Counted from the first letter of the stretch, positions 44,787-59,800 are shown. The stretch: 64,000 bases of DNA from Cryptomeria japonica (GCF_030272615.1 NW_026729299.1:46730-110729), one strand, 5' to 3'. Made by a program: numbers and translations. The notes: a model not told the origin generated them from the letters alone.

Positions 44787-45616
44787 TGTTAGTCTATTGT
44801 AACTTAGAGAGGAAAATAAATAAGGATTCGAATCCTTATAGGGCTAGGCCCTTCTTCTTGATGTAATGTGGAAACTCAACTGGGTCCTATTCCCATGTAG
44901 CATGTGACCCTTAAATAGGGCAGAACAATTAAGGTAACGTGTGAAGGTTAAATATAAAATATGGGTGCCAAAATATGGGGCCGACCCCAAAGGTAAACTT
45001 GCACGTTAGAACTCATATATAACAAAGTCATTTGCTATTCAATACACACACAAACAACGAAAAAGGATATATGCTTTAAAGGTGTGAAAGTTGTTACTGA
45101 ACTTGGCGAATCTGTTCAAGGAGATTATAGCGAATTTGTTCAAGATCATAGCGAATATTGTTGCTGCTGATAGCAAGTCCTTCAAGGTGCAGATATGATA
45201 CTTTGTTTCTGTTGATAGCAAGTTCTTCAAGGTGCAGATTTGATATAGACCCGAAGCAAATATATTCACTTGAAAGGGCAGACTTATTCCCTGTGGAAGT
45301 AAGAACCTAGTGCAAACCTGTTCATGATAAAGAAGCAGATCAGATTTATGCAAGTGTGCAGAATATAGATCTCAGATTTGAGTTGCAACTAAGTACACAT
45401 TGTTACCTTTTGGAATTGAATGCATAATCAAACCTATGGGCCTTTATTGCTGGGTTTTTCCTCTTAGGAGGTTTTCCTAGGGTATTTGCGTGTCGTGTTT
45501 CATTATTGTTCATCTTTATGTTTATGCCTAATTCTGAAAGTCACTAAACTAAACAACAAATCAATTAAGATTCAGTTTATGAGTTTTCCATTAAATCTGA
45601 AAGTCTAATTTTAACA
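44787..45616 (+). repeat. 3' LTR of TR-GAG, copy 2
   Basis: Equals 12603-13432 apart from A44808. Confidence 0.88.
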
Positions 45617-45795
45617 TAAAAGGCTGCCACTGGACGAACATGTGGACTCTGTAGACTTCATAGGAGTACAACTTCAGAGGAGACTTGATAATAAAAAAGA
45701 AGAAGAAGAAAAACATAGGAAAGAAGAAAGCTTATATGTGTTCACTAGACTAGCACTGATACTGGGAAAAACAAGAAGAAATCCCTGGTGAAAGA
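45617..45795 (+). other. Orphan open fragment, copy 2
   Basis: Equals 13433-13611. Confidence 0.3.
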
Positions 45796-47835
45796 TGTTA
45801 ATTTAAGCAATTAGATTATAATCAAACTGTGAATAAATAATAACAACAATAAAGCACAAGACAAAAGACACCAATACCCTGAGAAAACCTCCCTCTTGGA
45901 GGTGAAAAACCCAACCTTAAATATAATATGGCAAACTTATCTTAGATTACAATATGGCAAAATTATCTCAGATTGCTGTTCAAACAACAAGTTAGCGGAG
46001 CAATGAAGGATGCAGCTCTAATCAACAACAAATGACTAAAGGAGATCAACAATAGTTGTCTGAGATAGGCTGGAGCAAAATCGCACAAGGAGAGCCTTCA
46101 ACTTCGCCTATCAATACCTTTAAGTAATTTCACACAAGTAAGGAGAGTTCACTGATATAGAAGAGCAAATTATATCCGTGGTATATGATTGTAGAATGAC
46201 TTCATTTGTTGATAGTTTTATATCAACCTTTTGGCGCCAATTACCACTAAGTCGGTTTGCATGTTTATCTAAATTATATTGCATTGTCATAATACATTCC
46301 TCACGTTACATTTGGGTCCAACCCAATAATTATATTTAATTACCTTCCATGCTACCTCACGTTACACATTTGGGTCTAGCCCAATAATCACATTTGATTA
46401 CTTTGCACATTAGATGCTTGGGTCCATCTTAATAATGCATTTACATGAGAGATAATACATATGAATTTTAATTGTCATTGACAACATTAAAATTCAATAA
46501 TCAGGTATCCGAGCTAGCTATTATTTTCAACACTCCCTCTTAGCTAGGGAGGAATTCTGCCACTTGTCATGATCCATTCATGACTTTCATCTTGCATTGC
46601 CTGCAAGAATGAATATATAAGCTCCATAGAGTAAAAGAGGGTATTTACATCATTTAAAGACCATTTATCCATTATATACCCATAAAATAGCCTTAAAATA
46701 CCTCTAATATGCCTAAACAACTTGTAAAGTGACAATTAATTACATAAACTAAGGCAATTTCGGTATTTGGAATTATTTTTATTTAAAAGGGGGGTGTCTT
46801 TTCACCCAAAGGGGTATGAAAACCATTCAATCACATATATATGTGCGATGTAAAATGTAAAGAGAGGGGGAGGAGAGATACTTGAGATGGAGGCAATTTT
46901 GTACTTTTAAACTTTTTATCAAAAATAACCAGTTGCATTTTCTTTCTCATATGTGTTGAGAGTTAACATATTTTCAGTAGGCAGTTGTTCTACGATATTA
47001 TCTCGAAGAAGATAAGGTTGCTTGTGTCTTCTTAGTGAAGTTTATGTTCTTATCGTTATAAGTTTGAATAAAAGACTTACTTGTGAATTGTAATTGTTCC
47101 TGGTAATTCTTCCTTGAATGGTCTCTTAAAGTAAGGGTTAAATTCATTCAAGCAAATTATAGAATAAAACAGTTAACGAATCTTTTTGAGGGAAAGTAAC
47201 TGACAGATTTACCAAAGGGGTAGATTTGAAAATTGTCTCATAGAAGCATACATGAAGTCCTAGTGAAATATAAGACTCTGTAGCCTAAATAAGAGGAAAT
47301 ACACTGCTCATTTGTAAACAAACCCTTTAACCATAACAATTACCCTTTACTTTTAAGCATTAGGATTAGTAGAGTAGGTATAGTAGGTAATTTAGCCAAA
47401 GTGTAACATATATACTTTTGTAAGATACATAGATCAATACACACATCTCAAATAAGCCTGTTTAAGAAACTTATGCCATTCTAAGACTGGGAGATATCAG
47501 ATTAAGACACTAAATCTTCTATAAAAAGCACTAGTTGAAGGAACAACTAGTGAGTAGGAATACCCTCCTAGGTCCCGCAGAGCCTAAAGTGAGAGAGTTA
47601 GTAACCAAATAGGTTCGCTCTATAAGTTGGCCAAGTCAATTGGAGGGTTTGATCATAGGAGTTGACATTTCCTTAGAACCTATCCAATCTACTGATTTGA
47701 GACCCAACAGGGTGGAAGAGGTCTTACACCTCAACCTTCTCCTAGGGAAGGATACAATGTCACCTTGCATTGCCCGCAGAGGGTGACTCCACCTTGCATT
47801 ACTCGCAGAGGGTGGAGGATGCAAACTAAATGGCA

Positions 47836-48839
47836 TCACTGATACTGAGACTCCCTCTCAATCAATGTTGTGTTCTCCACAATTCCAAGCTTCTCTCTGA
47901 AGTACTCAAACTTCACTCGAGCTAGAGGCTTGGTGAAAACATATGAAACCTATTCATCAGTGCTGATATATTTCAGCTGGATGGCACCTCTTTGTGCCAT
48001 ATCAAGAACATAGTGATAGTGAGTTTCCACATGTTTTGACCTGTCATGCAACACACGATCATTAGACATTTTAATACAACTCTGATTATCACAATAAATA
48101 ATAGTGAATTCCCAAGGTTGTCCAAACAACCCAACAATTAGCTTGCGAAGCCAAACTGCTTCTCTAGTTGCCACACTTGAAGCAATGTATTCAGCTTCTG
48201 CAGTACTTAATGCAACTGAGGACTGTTTCCTACTGGCCCAAGAGATCATAGCGGAACCCAAGCTGAAATAGATTCCTGAAGTGCTTTTCCTGTCAGTAAC
48301 ACTTCCAGCCCAATCAAAATCAGAGTAGCCTTCCAAATTGATTACTGTGTTGATTGGATACGTCAGTCCATAGCCAACTGTTCCACGCAAGTATCTCAGG
48401 ATGTGCTTGGCTGCCACCAAGTGAACATTCTTTGGCTGATTCATGAATTGGCTAAGTGCACTCATTGCATAGCAAATATTTGGTCTAGTGTTGACTAGAT
48501 ACATCAAGGATCCAATCAACTGCCTGTACTCTGAAGGATCTGCAAAATCAGAGTTAGTTGCAAAAATACTCAACTTCTTCAAGTTAGTTTCCATAACAGT
48601 AGACATAGGTTTACAATCCATCATACCAAATCTTTTCAAAATATCAATAGCATATTTACCTTGACTTAGAATAATTTCATTAGGTCTTTGCCACACTTCT
48701 AACCCTAGAAAGTAATGCATTATACCTAGATCCTTCATTTCAAATTCAGTAGTTAATTTTTTCTTACACCTAATGATGAGATTATCTTCACCAGTTAGAA
48801 ATAAATCATCCACATATAGAACGAGAATTAGCATTTCAC
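47836..48839 (-). pseudogene. Copia 2 RT C-terminal half and RNase H, copy 2
   Basis: Equals 15652-16655; TAG at 47950-47952. Confidence 0.9.
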
Positions 48840-49634
48840 CATTAAATACTTTAAAGACTCTAACTTAATACTCTTTTCCTTTGGCACATGAACATATACA
48901 GGACTTCTAAAGATCTTTAGGTGGCTGATATCTGGTTTGACTCCAGTGAAAGCTTCCTCGGGAGTTGTGTTCTTTAGGACACGATGAGGGCATCTATTCT
49001 GAATGTACACTGCAGTCTTGGATACTTCAGCCCATAAGGAGGTTTGCAGGTCTTGATCGTGAATCATAGCTTTGGCAACTTCAACAATGGCTCTATTCTT
49101 TTGTTCAACTACACCATTTTGCTGAGGATTGTAGGGAACGTAGAACTCCCTCTTAATTCCTATTTCTACACAAAAGTCATTGAAGCCACTTGAGGTGTAT
49201 TAACCTCCATTGTCAGATCTTAACACTTTAATCCTTTCACCATACATATTTTCAGCTAGAGCTTTAAATTCTTTGAACCTACTTAACACTTCATTAGATT
49301 CTTTAAATTTTAGAAAGTAAATCCAAGTCTTTCTAGAGAAATCATCAATAAATGTAACATAGTATAGAAATCTGCTAGGTGAAGGAACAAACACGGGTCC
49401 ACATAGATTAGAATGAACAAGTGCTAATTTTTCCTTAGCTCTACTTTCACTTTTATGAAATGGACTTTTAGTGTTCTTACCTAATGCACAATCTTTGCAA
49501 GCATCATCATGAGATTGATTAAGTTTAGGTATACCTTTAACCATCTTTTCAAGTGAAGGAAGTGCCTGATAGTGAAGATGACCGAGCCTTCTATGCCATA
49601 GTTCGCAAGATTCAAGGGCTTCATGAATGAGTGC
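48840..49634 (-). pseudogene. Copia 2 integrase, copy 2
   Basis: Equals 16656-17450; TAA after DNGG at 49200-49202. Confidence 0.88.
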
Positions 49635-50899
49635 TCAAATGGGGTTAGCTGAAAGCTTATACAAACTATCATATCTATTTCCAATAACATGAGAATATTT
49701 AATACTATATTTCTTAGGCCATGCAAGTACTTTACCCTCAAAAAATGCTATTTGATAACCTTTATCTTCTAGGGCAGAAATAGAAATTAAATTCCTCTTA
49801 ATTCCAGGGACAAATACAATATCACTAAGATGTAAGGACATGCCAGATTCTAAATTTAAAGAAGTGCTACCAAAACCTCTTACCGAATACTGAGCATCAT
49901 CACCAATTACCACATGAAGATTGGACTCTTTCTCCATCAAGTCTGAGAGATGCTCCCGATATCCCGTGATGTGTTTAGATGCACCACTGTCTATCAACCA
50001 AGTGTTACTATCGATTGGCACATTGCTAGACAAGGCATAAATGAAGAGATAGTCTTCATTATCCTCTGATTTTGCAACTTCATTTAGGTTGGCCCCCTTT
50101 TGCATGGGCGGATTCTGACATTCTTTGGCATAATGTCCAAACTTGTCGCATATGAAGCAACAGACACGTGAAAGATCCCTTTGGCTTCTTCCTTGAATCG
50201 AAAGTAGGAGGTCTGAAATCTCTAGATCTCTTTTGAAGTTGTTCTTCTTCCAATGGTCTCCCTTTCTTCGAACATGTTGAGATGCAAGCACATGTTGATC
50301 TCCTCCAGGAGAGCCTTTATGCATTTCTCTGGTAGCAAGGCGTGACTCCTCTTGAATGCAATCTGATCGAAGGTGATCGAAGGAAGGGAATTCAACTCTT
50401 CCACTTATGCTTTGAATGAAAGGATCCCAAGAGTCAGGAAGACCATTCAAACAATCATGACAATATCCTTGTCCACAACTTCGCTTCCAATGGCGCTGAG
50501 TTGGTCCTTCAATTCTGAAATCTTCATGAAGAAGGACATGACTGAATCTCCTTTGCACATTTTGACTTGAAGAAGTTGCTGCCTCAATGTAAGTGTCCAG
50601 TTCATGTTGTTGATCTCATTTATCCCTTCTAGATATTTAAACATCTCTCGATTTGTCTTCAATTTGGAGATGACTGGAACAAGATGATCCTTCATAGAAT
50701 CAATAAGGAACTTCTTTGCTTTGAGAGCATTCTTCTTGAATTGCTTTAGCTCTTCCGGATCCGAAGGTTCAGTCAGATCCATGTCTTCCACAAACTGTAA
50801 TAGCTCTAATTCTTCAAGAGCAAGGAGGACACAAACCTTCCATGATGTAAAATTGAGGGCACCTTCAAGTCTATCCTCTACTTTCAGACCTGTAACCAT
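49635..50899 (-). pseudogene. Copia 2 Gag and protease, copy 2
   Basis: Equals 17451-18715, with the frameshift near 50454 and complete CCHC knuckle. Confidence 0.9.
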
Positions 50900-50982
50900 C
50901 TTGCAAAACTAAACCATCAAACTGAAAGTGAAGGACAACTAATAATTTGATTATTTTGAATGAACCTAAAGCTCTGATACCA

Positions 50983-51678
50983 TGTTAATTTTAAGCAATC
51001 AGATGTTAATTTAAGCAATTAGATTATAATTAAACTATGAATAAACAATAACAACAATAAAGCACATGACAAAAAACACCAATACCCTGGGAAAAACTCC
51101 CTCTTGGAGGTGAAAAACCCAACCTTAAATATAATATGTATTGTCTCAAATGTAGGCAATTACAATATGGCGAACTTATCTCAGATTGCTTTCCAAACAA
51201 CAAGTTAGCGGAGCAATGATGGATGCAACTCTAATCAACAACATATGACTAAAGGAGATCAACAACAGATGTCTGAGATAGGCTGGAGCAGAATCACATA
51301 GGGAGAGCCTTCAAGTTCGCACAAGGAGAGCCTTCAACTTCGCCTATCAATATCCTTAAGTAATTTCACACAAGGAGAGTTGGCTGATATAGAAGAGGAA
51401 ATTATATCCGTGGTATATGATTGTAGAATGACTCGATTTGTTGATAGTTTTATGTCAACCATTTGGCCCCAATTACCACTAAGTCGGCTTGCATGTTTAT
51501 CTAAATTATATTACATTGTCATAATACATTCCTCACGTTACATTTGGGTCTAGCTCAATAATTATATTTAATTTCCTTCCATGCTACCTCACGTTACACA
51601 TTTGGGTCTAGCCCAATAATCACATTTGATTGCTTTGCTTGTTACATGCTTGGGTCCATCTTAATAATGCATTTACAC
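50983..51678 (-). repeat. Truncated 5' LTR of Copia element 2, copy 2
   Basis: Equals 18799-19494. Confidence 0.85.
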
Positions 51679-52123
51679 AGTGATCAACGAATTATATTCC
51701 TATCAGCAACAACCTTCTCCTAAGGTCAGCGGACATCATTCCACAGTCAACGAAGATATACTTAAGGACAGTGAAGATACTGTCAAGAACAACAAAGTCA
51801 TCCCTAATGACAACGACTTCATTCTAGGGTCAACAAACTTGAAAGACACAGAATATTCTCCTTGATTTGCAAGTTGTGTTCCAGATAAGTTCTTATTGTG
51901 TTATTCTACTATGCTTACCCTGCTGTTCTGAATACTTCAAGTGTTGAAGTATAGTTGTAAAGTCTCATACTGATTTGTCTAATAAAGATCTGGATTTAGT
52001 TGCTAGGTTTTTCATCTCCAAGAGGGAGGTGTTTTTTAGGGTATTTTGGTGTTCTTTGTGTTCAAGGATTTGATTCTCTAATTTTGCTATCTATATTTAT
52101 CAGTCTGATCCTAAAATTTAACA
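51679..52123 (+). repeat. Copia-type LTR remnant, copy 2
   Basis: Equals 19495-19939. Confidence 0.5.
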
Positions 52124-52986
52124 AAGAAGGATTCAATGACTATTATAGCCTAGAAGAAGCTAAGGAAGCCAATAAATTGACATTGTTCCAATTGGATAAG
52201 AAGCATCATGATAAGGTAATAGAATAGGCAAAGCAATCCATTTAGCAATAGATATAGGAAGACGTGGCATGTTTTACTAAACAAGATGTTAGGATATTAA
52301 AGGATCAGGCTGCCATGGCTAGAGAGAAAGATTTGGTAGTTAAGTTAAAGTAGCCATATGTGAATAAACTTTCAGAGGACTAGAATTAGAAGGATGGTCC
52401 CTTACTTATACATGTCCAATTAAATGATCATAAGGTTAAGTATGTAATGATTTATCTTGGAGTGGACCTCAATATCATACCCTCTGCAACATGGGAAAAA
52501 TTAGGCAGATTGAAACTAGTTAAAACACCCATGAATGTTTGTTTAGCTAATGGCTTTGGAATGAAAACTTTAGGCACATGGAAGAATGTAGAGGTTAATA
52601 TCAAAGGAATCAAACAATGTGTTGACTTTGAGGTGGTGGAACCTTTTAACACATTCCAGGCTCTACTAGGCCTGAGATTGTTTGTAAAATCAAATGGTAT
52701 TGTAGACTGCCAAAAAGAGGATATCTCATAATTTGTTGATGACACCATAATAATTAGAATCCCTTTAGCTAACCTGGAGGATACAAGCTATATTGAGGAA
52801 ATCGCGCAAGACTAGGCTAGAGAGTATGTTAAGAATCTCTATACTAACTCTAGCCTTTTGGATGAACAAGAGGAGGAAAATTTGAATATTGAAGGAGAAT
52901 TGGAGCTCAAGAGCGAAATTGATAGCATTGATAGTGATGAAATATTAGAAGCATGTATGCAATGCAAACCTGAAGTCACTTCCTAG
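52124..52986 (+). pseudogene. Gypsy protease fragment, copy 2
   Basis: Equals 19940-20802; best open part 52447-52731. Confidence 0.65.
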
Positions 52987-54220
52987 AGAGTCTATAGATT
53001 TCAGAGAGCATTCTTAATTTAAACTAGACCAAACTCAAGGCATAGAAGAAACTAGAAGAAGGTCAAAATTATATTAAAACAAAGAAGCATATACAAATAA
53101 ACTAAATCCCAACACACAAGACTGTGGTGATTTTAGGTGACTATAATGTGCCTTAGGCATCTTAGACTTGAGCGAAGGTTGGCTTACTATTAGGGTCTCG
53201 TAGGTCAACAGTGTGGTTTGGGGACCCAATCAAGGGTTGTGAAACTCAACAGGGAGCTTTTTGGGCCTTTTAGATTGGAGTTCTGGGGTTGAATCCATGG
53301 TTAAAATTGAAATATTAAAGTTGTCTTATGTGAATAGTAACATAGAAACATAAGATGAATAGTAAAAAGTGTCCCCCATCCTAGTAACTTGAGTTGTTTT
53401 TTAAAAGGGGGCCAAGTTCACAATGAGAAATTAGACCCTCAAAGATATTTTATGATTTTAAGGCCAAATAGTAGCCCCAAAATAAATAAAAAGACATTTT
53501 GTTTATTACTTGGATTTATTCTTACCTCTCCAATTTCAAATCAAAAGTTTGCATGAGGGTTTCAATAGCTTTGGGCTTCTAGGAACGCCAACTTCTGGAA
53601 GATTTGGGAGATTTGGACGAAAACCCATATCTTAGGGTATCGATTTCCATCAGAATACAACTTCAATGTACATATGACAACCTTCTTTGAGGATTTATGA
53701 GCAGATCTATCAGTTTGAGGGTAGATTTTCTACAATTGGTTGCAGGGTAGACCTTCTAGAGGTCATTACTATCTAAATCCAACTCTATTTTAGTTAGCCA
53801 CTACATTTTGGGATGAAGGATTTCAAACCCTAGAGTCTATTTAGGGTTTTACCATTATTTGGAGCTGATTTCTATATTTTTATTGGCTGGACTTTTACAT
53901 TAGACCTATGAGCACATGTTAATGGTATGTTCATTGCTCTTTTAAGCAAAAAAGAAAGTTCTTGTTTATCTTCCTTATGTGTTATGCATTTTATTATTTT
54001 AAATCAACAATCTCTTTTACACAATATTCAAGAATCTTGCTTAAACTTCAAAACCAAACCAAACAAAAACAAAAACCAGTCAAACCCCATCCAAACATAC
54101 ACCGACCAAAGACTTAGCATCAAATAAGCATTGCACAAAACCTCTTAATTTGGATTAGATTGGGTGAAAATTGGATTGGGGATCTTTCAGTAGTATCAGA
54201 GCCATGATCTTGCCAACCTG

Positions 54221-55582
54221 TTGGGTAAAGATCAGTTCTTTTCACCTCAGTTTGGTTTGAGTTCATCTCCATCTACAAGGTCAATTAAGAGACCTCATGC
54301 CATGGCAACAAATGATGCAATTATGAACAACTATCATAAGTATTGCCCCCTTCCTAAGAAGATATGTTACTTCCTTTCCTTCACACAATTTATGGGTATA
54401 TCCGAAGATGATGATGATGAGTTGGTATCTATAAGTTCAAATCACCACTGTAAGAGGAAATATTATTCAAATGAAGTATGCAGAAATCTACATGAAGAAT
54501 TTGATAAGCATGCAAATCTGGTTCTTGAAGATAAAAGGATAGCATTGGGGAATGACTCACATGAGGCTTCATCATTTTTGCATGAAGATCCATAAGAAGA
54601 CTTTATAGGAGAGATAAGCATGGCTCCCCTTGATGTATGGCGTGAGATTAGTATGGATAATAATGGTATGGATTCTTTAGGTGATCACAATGCATCTTCT
54701 AGTGTGATAGTTCATTCCTATGATGACAAAATTCCTACACATGAAGAAAAACCGAAACATGGCACTCTAGATTTAGGAGTCAAACATGAAGTATATATTG
54801 TGGATTCAAGCCACAAAGGTTCTAACCTTGTACATCATAACATGGAAGATGTTAAAAGGACACAAGATATGTGTGATGGGTGGTTACAAAGAGCTAAGAA
54901 GGCAAAGATGCTTGCTGCCCAAGCAAGACAACATCTACAAGAGGCAAGGAACTATGCAATCGGCTAGATAATGCAAGGAAACAAAGGGAATCATACATTA
55001 GATCATTATTTCTTCCAAGAGAAGAATGTATACAAGTGGAGCATGCAAAGGAAGACCTTCTTGAGGTAAACAAACAAGAAGAACATGTTGTGTGTGAACA
55101 AGGGAAGGGGTATAATTTAGAAAGTTCAGAATGTTTATCTAGTTTGCATCATGAGGATCATGAGTTTCCTCTTTTAGAGAGTTCTTTCAAGGTTCAAAAC
55201 TATGATGATAATGGACACGCACTTGGTGGACCAACCACTACTATTATACCCATTTGTGTAGAAGGAGACATTATTGATTTTGTTTTCATTAAACATGCAT
55301 TATCTACAATGAAAGAACAATTGCTAAGATCATATGAGGCATTTTGTATCAGACAATTGACTATAGAGACTAAGAGATTCCCTAATAATAAGATCTTACA
55401 ACTTGATAATGTTTGGTTTGTAATGAAAGATAGATCAACTTTAGCAGCTAGAAATTTATGTTACTTGCATCAGGTCACACCTCATAGGCCAACACTCATG
55501 GAGGAACCATCTTCCTTCAAAAAGATAAAAGAAAGAGCAATAAAGACACCTTGGAAAGGTATGAGCATAATTTTGGTTCTTT
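54221..55582 (+). pseudogene. Unknown element ORF module 1, copy 2
   Basis: Equals 22037-23398, with the same TAA and frameshift. Confidence 0.55.
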
Positions 55583-56995
55583 GAGTCCGGACAACAATAT
55601 TGTGACATCACATGGGCACAAATCCAAGAGGGATAGTGGTGACAAGAAATGTAGCATGGTAGACATTAGTGAGTGGATTCACAAGAATGAGGTAAAGGTT
55701 GAAACTTCAAATTGCCAACAATCTAATTTTATATCAGCAGTTGAAGAAGGGCATGAATCAATTTGTGATAAATCGATGGCGCATGATAATGACTTGGCTT
55801 CAAGACATGAAATGCTACAAGTTTGGGATGCCAAGTGTATGCAAGTGTACTCTAATATTGAAGACTTACAAAGCACCGAAAGAAAGGGTGCAATCAATCT
55901 TGAATCCCCGATTAAGGACCGCAACACTATATCTCTATATACCCATGAGTTAGCTGCCTATTTTCATGAAAAAGTAAGTGCTATGGGCTCTCCAATTAAT
56001 GGGGTAAAAGATGCAAAGGTTAGACATAATATTTGTGATAATGCATCCTATGAGAGGAGTGAATTTGTAAACTTAGGGACAATAACATTAAATCAGTTGC
56101 AAAGAATGGAAGAGGGTTGGCAAGTGAAGGCAAGGAATGCCCAATTGATGGCTCATCAAGCCAAGCTTCACCTTCAACAAGAGTTTGATTCACACGGCTC
56201 CATAAATGATGAGAAGCAAGAGTTGTCTAACATCCAAAATTCTAAGTTTTTAGTTGATATTGGCAATTTTAATAAGGTGTATCATGATTTAATGGGTTAC
56301 ATGTTTAGTGGATCAACCACTCATTCGTTGACTTTGGGTATTAAGGGAGATAACTACAATACAACTATGGATTTATCACCTATTTCATATGCTTATGCAG
56401 CTGTTTATTGGTTGGGATGTGACATAATTTTCATGGATTCATGGTTGACACATGGCTGTCCTACGTTGTTATACATTGTATTTCTAGATTTATCTAGGTC
56501 TACCTCAGTTTATGGGTTGGATTGGAGAGTGTGGAGACACATTTACTCAATAGGTAAGGTGTATGAGATGGGTTTCTTTCTTATGCATGGTTATGCATAC
56601 ATCATTGAGTTCATTTTAGTTGCCGATCTAATTTATAACAACAACTTTGAGGTGATAAATTTGATAGCTCATGAGGGGAGTTTTCAGTATATCATGCACC
56701 TTTGGACAACAAGCTATGAAAGCATCTATGAAGGCAAACTTGGAAGGTACAAAATAAAGGTGGGTCTCATGATGATGATTAACCATCTCCCATTTTTACA
56801 TGGTTTCATTCATCTTGTTATGCAAGAGCATGTGATAAGAATTAAAGAACCCCATTGCATGCAAGGTTGGGCATTGTGTCTTTGTTTCATAATTATATCA
56901 TTCCTTGATCACACTTGGAAGACATAATTGGTTAGGGAAGAAGACAACATGGAGCTTGAGTTTACCTATAGAAGTAAACAAATTGTGTTGAAGGC
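55551..56995 (+). pseudogene. Unknown element ORF module 2, copy 2
   Basis: Equals 23367-24811; 458 open codons to 56927. Confidence 0.6.
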
Positions 56996-57330
56996 TGTTG
57001 GTGTTGGAAATAAGCCACACCCAGACCGACGATGGACTAGTCCAAGAGGGGCCAGTAGCTCAGTGGTAGAGCACTCCAACATCGTATGGAAGGTCCTAGG
57101 TTTGAGTCCTAGCTGGTCCATGTCTCAACATGGTATCAGTGCTAGGTCCAGGCTAGGAGCCCCAAGCACACGAGAGGTGTGGCTTAAGGAGGGGGTGTTG
57201 GTGTTGGAAATAAGCCACACCCGGATCGATGATGGACTGGTCCAAGAGGGGCCAATAGCTCAGTGGTAGAGCACTCCAACAACATATGGAAGGTCCTAGG
57301 TTCGAGTCCTAGCTGGTCCATGTCTCAAGA
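56996..57330 (+). mobile_element. TRIM with tRNA-like LTRs, copy 2
   Basis: Equals 24812-25146: LTRs 56996-57130 and 57196-57330, tRNA-like sequences 57049-57120 and 57249-57320, AAGGC duplications 56991-56995 and 57331-57335. Confidence 0.92.
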
Positions 57331-57335
57331 AAGGC

Positions 57336-58676
57336 TACCAATAATGATAACCCAAAAATTGTGGCAGCCAAGTGTACGCAAGCATATCTTGATGATGATA
57401 ATACCAATTGGAGGTATGGGGATAAATCGGATTATAATTCCATTTATGACAGCAACAATATATCTCCTTATACTCATAACATGAAAACTTTGGTACATGG
57501 TGCTAGTGGCGATATAATATCTTCATGTGATGATACTTCATTCTTGGCAATGGGACTTAATAAAGGTATACATTCAAAAAACTCATTGGTACAAAGGAAT
57601 TGCATCATGCTTTGGTAACTTTAGTAGTTATATCTTTAAAACCAACCCTTGATGTAGCCAATATGCTTGATGAATCTAAAGGTATGAATACAAGGGAACA
57701 ATTAAGTCCTCATTCGTTGACTTATAAGAACAGTGATTTATCCTCCCCTTTTCATGATGTTGGCACTCCTAATCATTGGGAAATGAGTCATAATAATTCT
57801 ATTATGGTGGGTATTCATGAAGAATGCTTTGGTCATGATAAGTCACATGGTATATCTCATTTTAGGAGTGGGTTTAGAAACTTTAGATCAACTGATATAA
57901 CTCAGACCCAAATAATGAATGATGATTGGCTAGAAAGGGCAAGGCAAGCCATGTTATTGGCTCAACAAGCCAAGATCAATCTTCAACATGTTTGCGATTT
58001 TCACCTTTCATTTGATGATGAGAGACATGAGTTGCTTAATTCAAAGTTTCCATTTGAAGTATTTGCTCATTCTCTCAGTGATGATAGTGATTTTGTTGAT
58101 TTTTTTCTTAGTGGGCCAGCCACTCAAGAGCTGTTTGTGTTGAGCAGTGTTGGCATACATACTTCACTTTTGAGTTTGTCACCTATTTCACTTGATATGG
58201 CAGTGATATCTTTGTTGATTGGTGACTTCATATTCTTCGATTCCTTATGGACTAGTGACTGTCCTAGTTGGAATCATATGGCATATCCAGACTTTTCATT
58301 GTCTACATCAGTTTCCCAGTGGTATGAGAGTGTTTGGAGATATACCTTCGGGATAGAGTTGGAGTGTGTGGTTATTTTTGTTGATTGGCATTGGTTTGTT
58401 GACAGGTTTGATATCTCATGTATTGTTGATCAAAGTTATGATAGCGAAGTTGAGTGGCCATTTATGTTGGTTCATTGGCATGTGGGGGTTCGCTTTCACA
58501 TTGTTTTGGTATTCTACATGCTTGTATGGTTACTTCATGGTGATCATTTGATATTCCCCTACTTCATCTTCTACAACAAATTTTTCATTTTGGTATGGGA
58601 TCTAGATATTGATTTGCTTGGTACATTATTCCATATGGATTCCAATATGTTGCTTCATGTGGTTTGTGGTGCTTGA
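57336..58676 (+). pseudogene. Unknown element ORF module 3, copy 2
   Basis: Equals 25152-26492. Confidence 0.6.
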
Positions 58677-59800
58677 GTATTTTAATTAGAGTGGAGAAAC
58701 GAGTTGTTTGGTGTTTGCTTGAGGGCAAGCAATCTCAGGAAGGGAGGACTATAATGTCCCTTCCTTAGGCATCTTAAACTTGAGCTGAGGTTGGCCTACT
58801 ATTAGGGGTCCTGTAGGTCAGAAGTGTGGTTTGGGGACCCAATTAGGGATTGTGGAACTCAGTAGGGAGCTTTTTGGGCCTTTTAGATTGGAGTTTTGGG
58901 GTTGAATCCATGGTTAAAATTGAAATATTAAAGTTGGCCCTATGTGAATAGTAATAGAGAAACATAAGATGAATAGTAAAAAGTGCCCCCCATCCTAGTA
59001 ACTTCAGTTGTTTTTTAAAAGGGGGCCAAGTTCACAATGAGAAATTAGACCCTCAAGGATATTTTATGATTTTAAGGCCAAATAGTAACCCCAAAATAGA
59101 TGAAAAGGCATTTTGTCTATTATTTGGATTCATTCTTACCTCTCCAATCTCAAATCAACAGCTTGCATGAGGGTTTCAACAGTTTTGGGCTTCTAGGAAC
59201 GCCAACTTCTAGAAGATATGAGCGATTTGGATGAAAACCCATCTCTCAGGGTATCAATTTCCATCAAAATACGACTTCAGTGTACATATGGCAGCCTTCT
59301 TTGAGGATTTATGAGCAAATCAATCAGTTTGAGGGCATATTTTCTACAATTGGTTGCAGGGCGAACCTTCTAGAGGCCATTACTATCTATTTCCAACTCT
59401 ATTTTAGTCAGCTGCTACATTTTGGGATGAAAGATTTCAAACCTTAGAGTCTGTTTAGGCTTTTACCATTATTTGGAGTTGATTTCTATATTTTTATTGG
59501 CTGGAATTTTACATCAAACCTATGAGCACATGTTAATGGTATGTTCATTGCTCTTTTAAGCAAAAATGAAAGTCCTCGTTTATCTTCCTTATGTGTTATG
59601 CATTTTGTTATGTTAAATCAACAATCTCTTTTACAAAATATTCAAGAATCTTGCTCAAACTTCAAAACCAAACCAAACAAAAACAAAAACCAATCAAACC
59701 CCATCCAAACATACATTGGCCAAAGACTTATCAACAAATAAACATTGTACAAAACCTCCTAATTTGGATCATATTGGGTGAAGATTGGATCAAAGGAGCA

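Larger units (their letters stand above)
42387..45616 (+). mobile_element. TR-GAG element, copy 2
   Basis: Equals 10203-13432: truncated 5' LTR 42387-42948, primer site 42949-42961, gag, minisatellite, PPT 44778-44786, 3' LTR 44787-45616 (with A44808 in place of T). Confidence 0.8.
45796..51678 (-). mobile_element. Degenerate Copia element 2, copy 2
   Basis: Equals 13612-19494, with the same stops, frameshift and IN-RT deletion. 3' LTR 45796-46532 (A45962 in place of C), PPT 46533-46542, noncoding 46543-47835, primer site 50971-50982, 5' LTR 50983-51678. Confidence 0.9.
53147..59800 (+). mobile_element. LARD-like element, copy 2
   Basis: Equals 20963-27616: 5' LTR 53147-54189, primer site 54191-54202, modules at 54221-55582, 55551-56995 and 57336-58676, hairpin 58715-58732, PPT 58737-58747, 3' LTR 58755-59800. 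Confidence 0.8.
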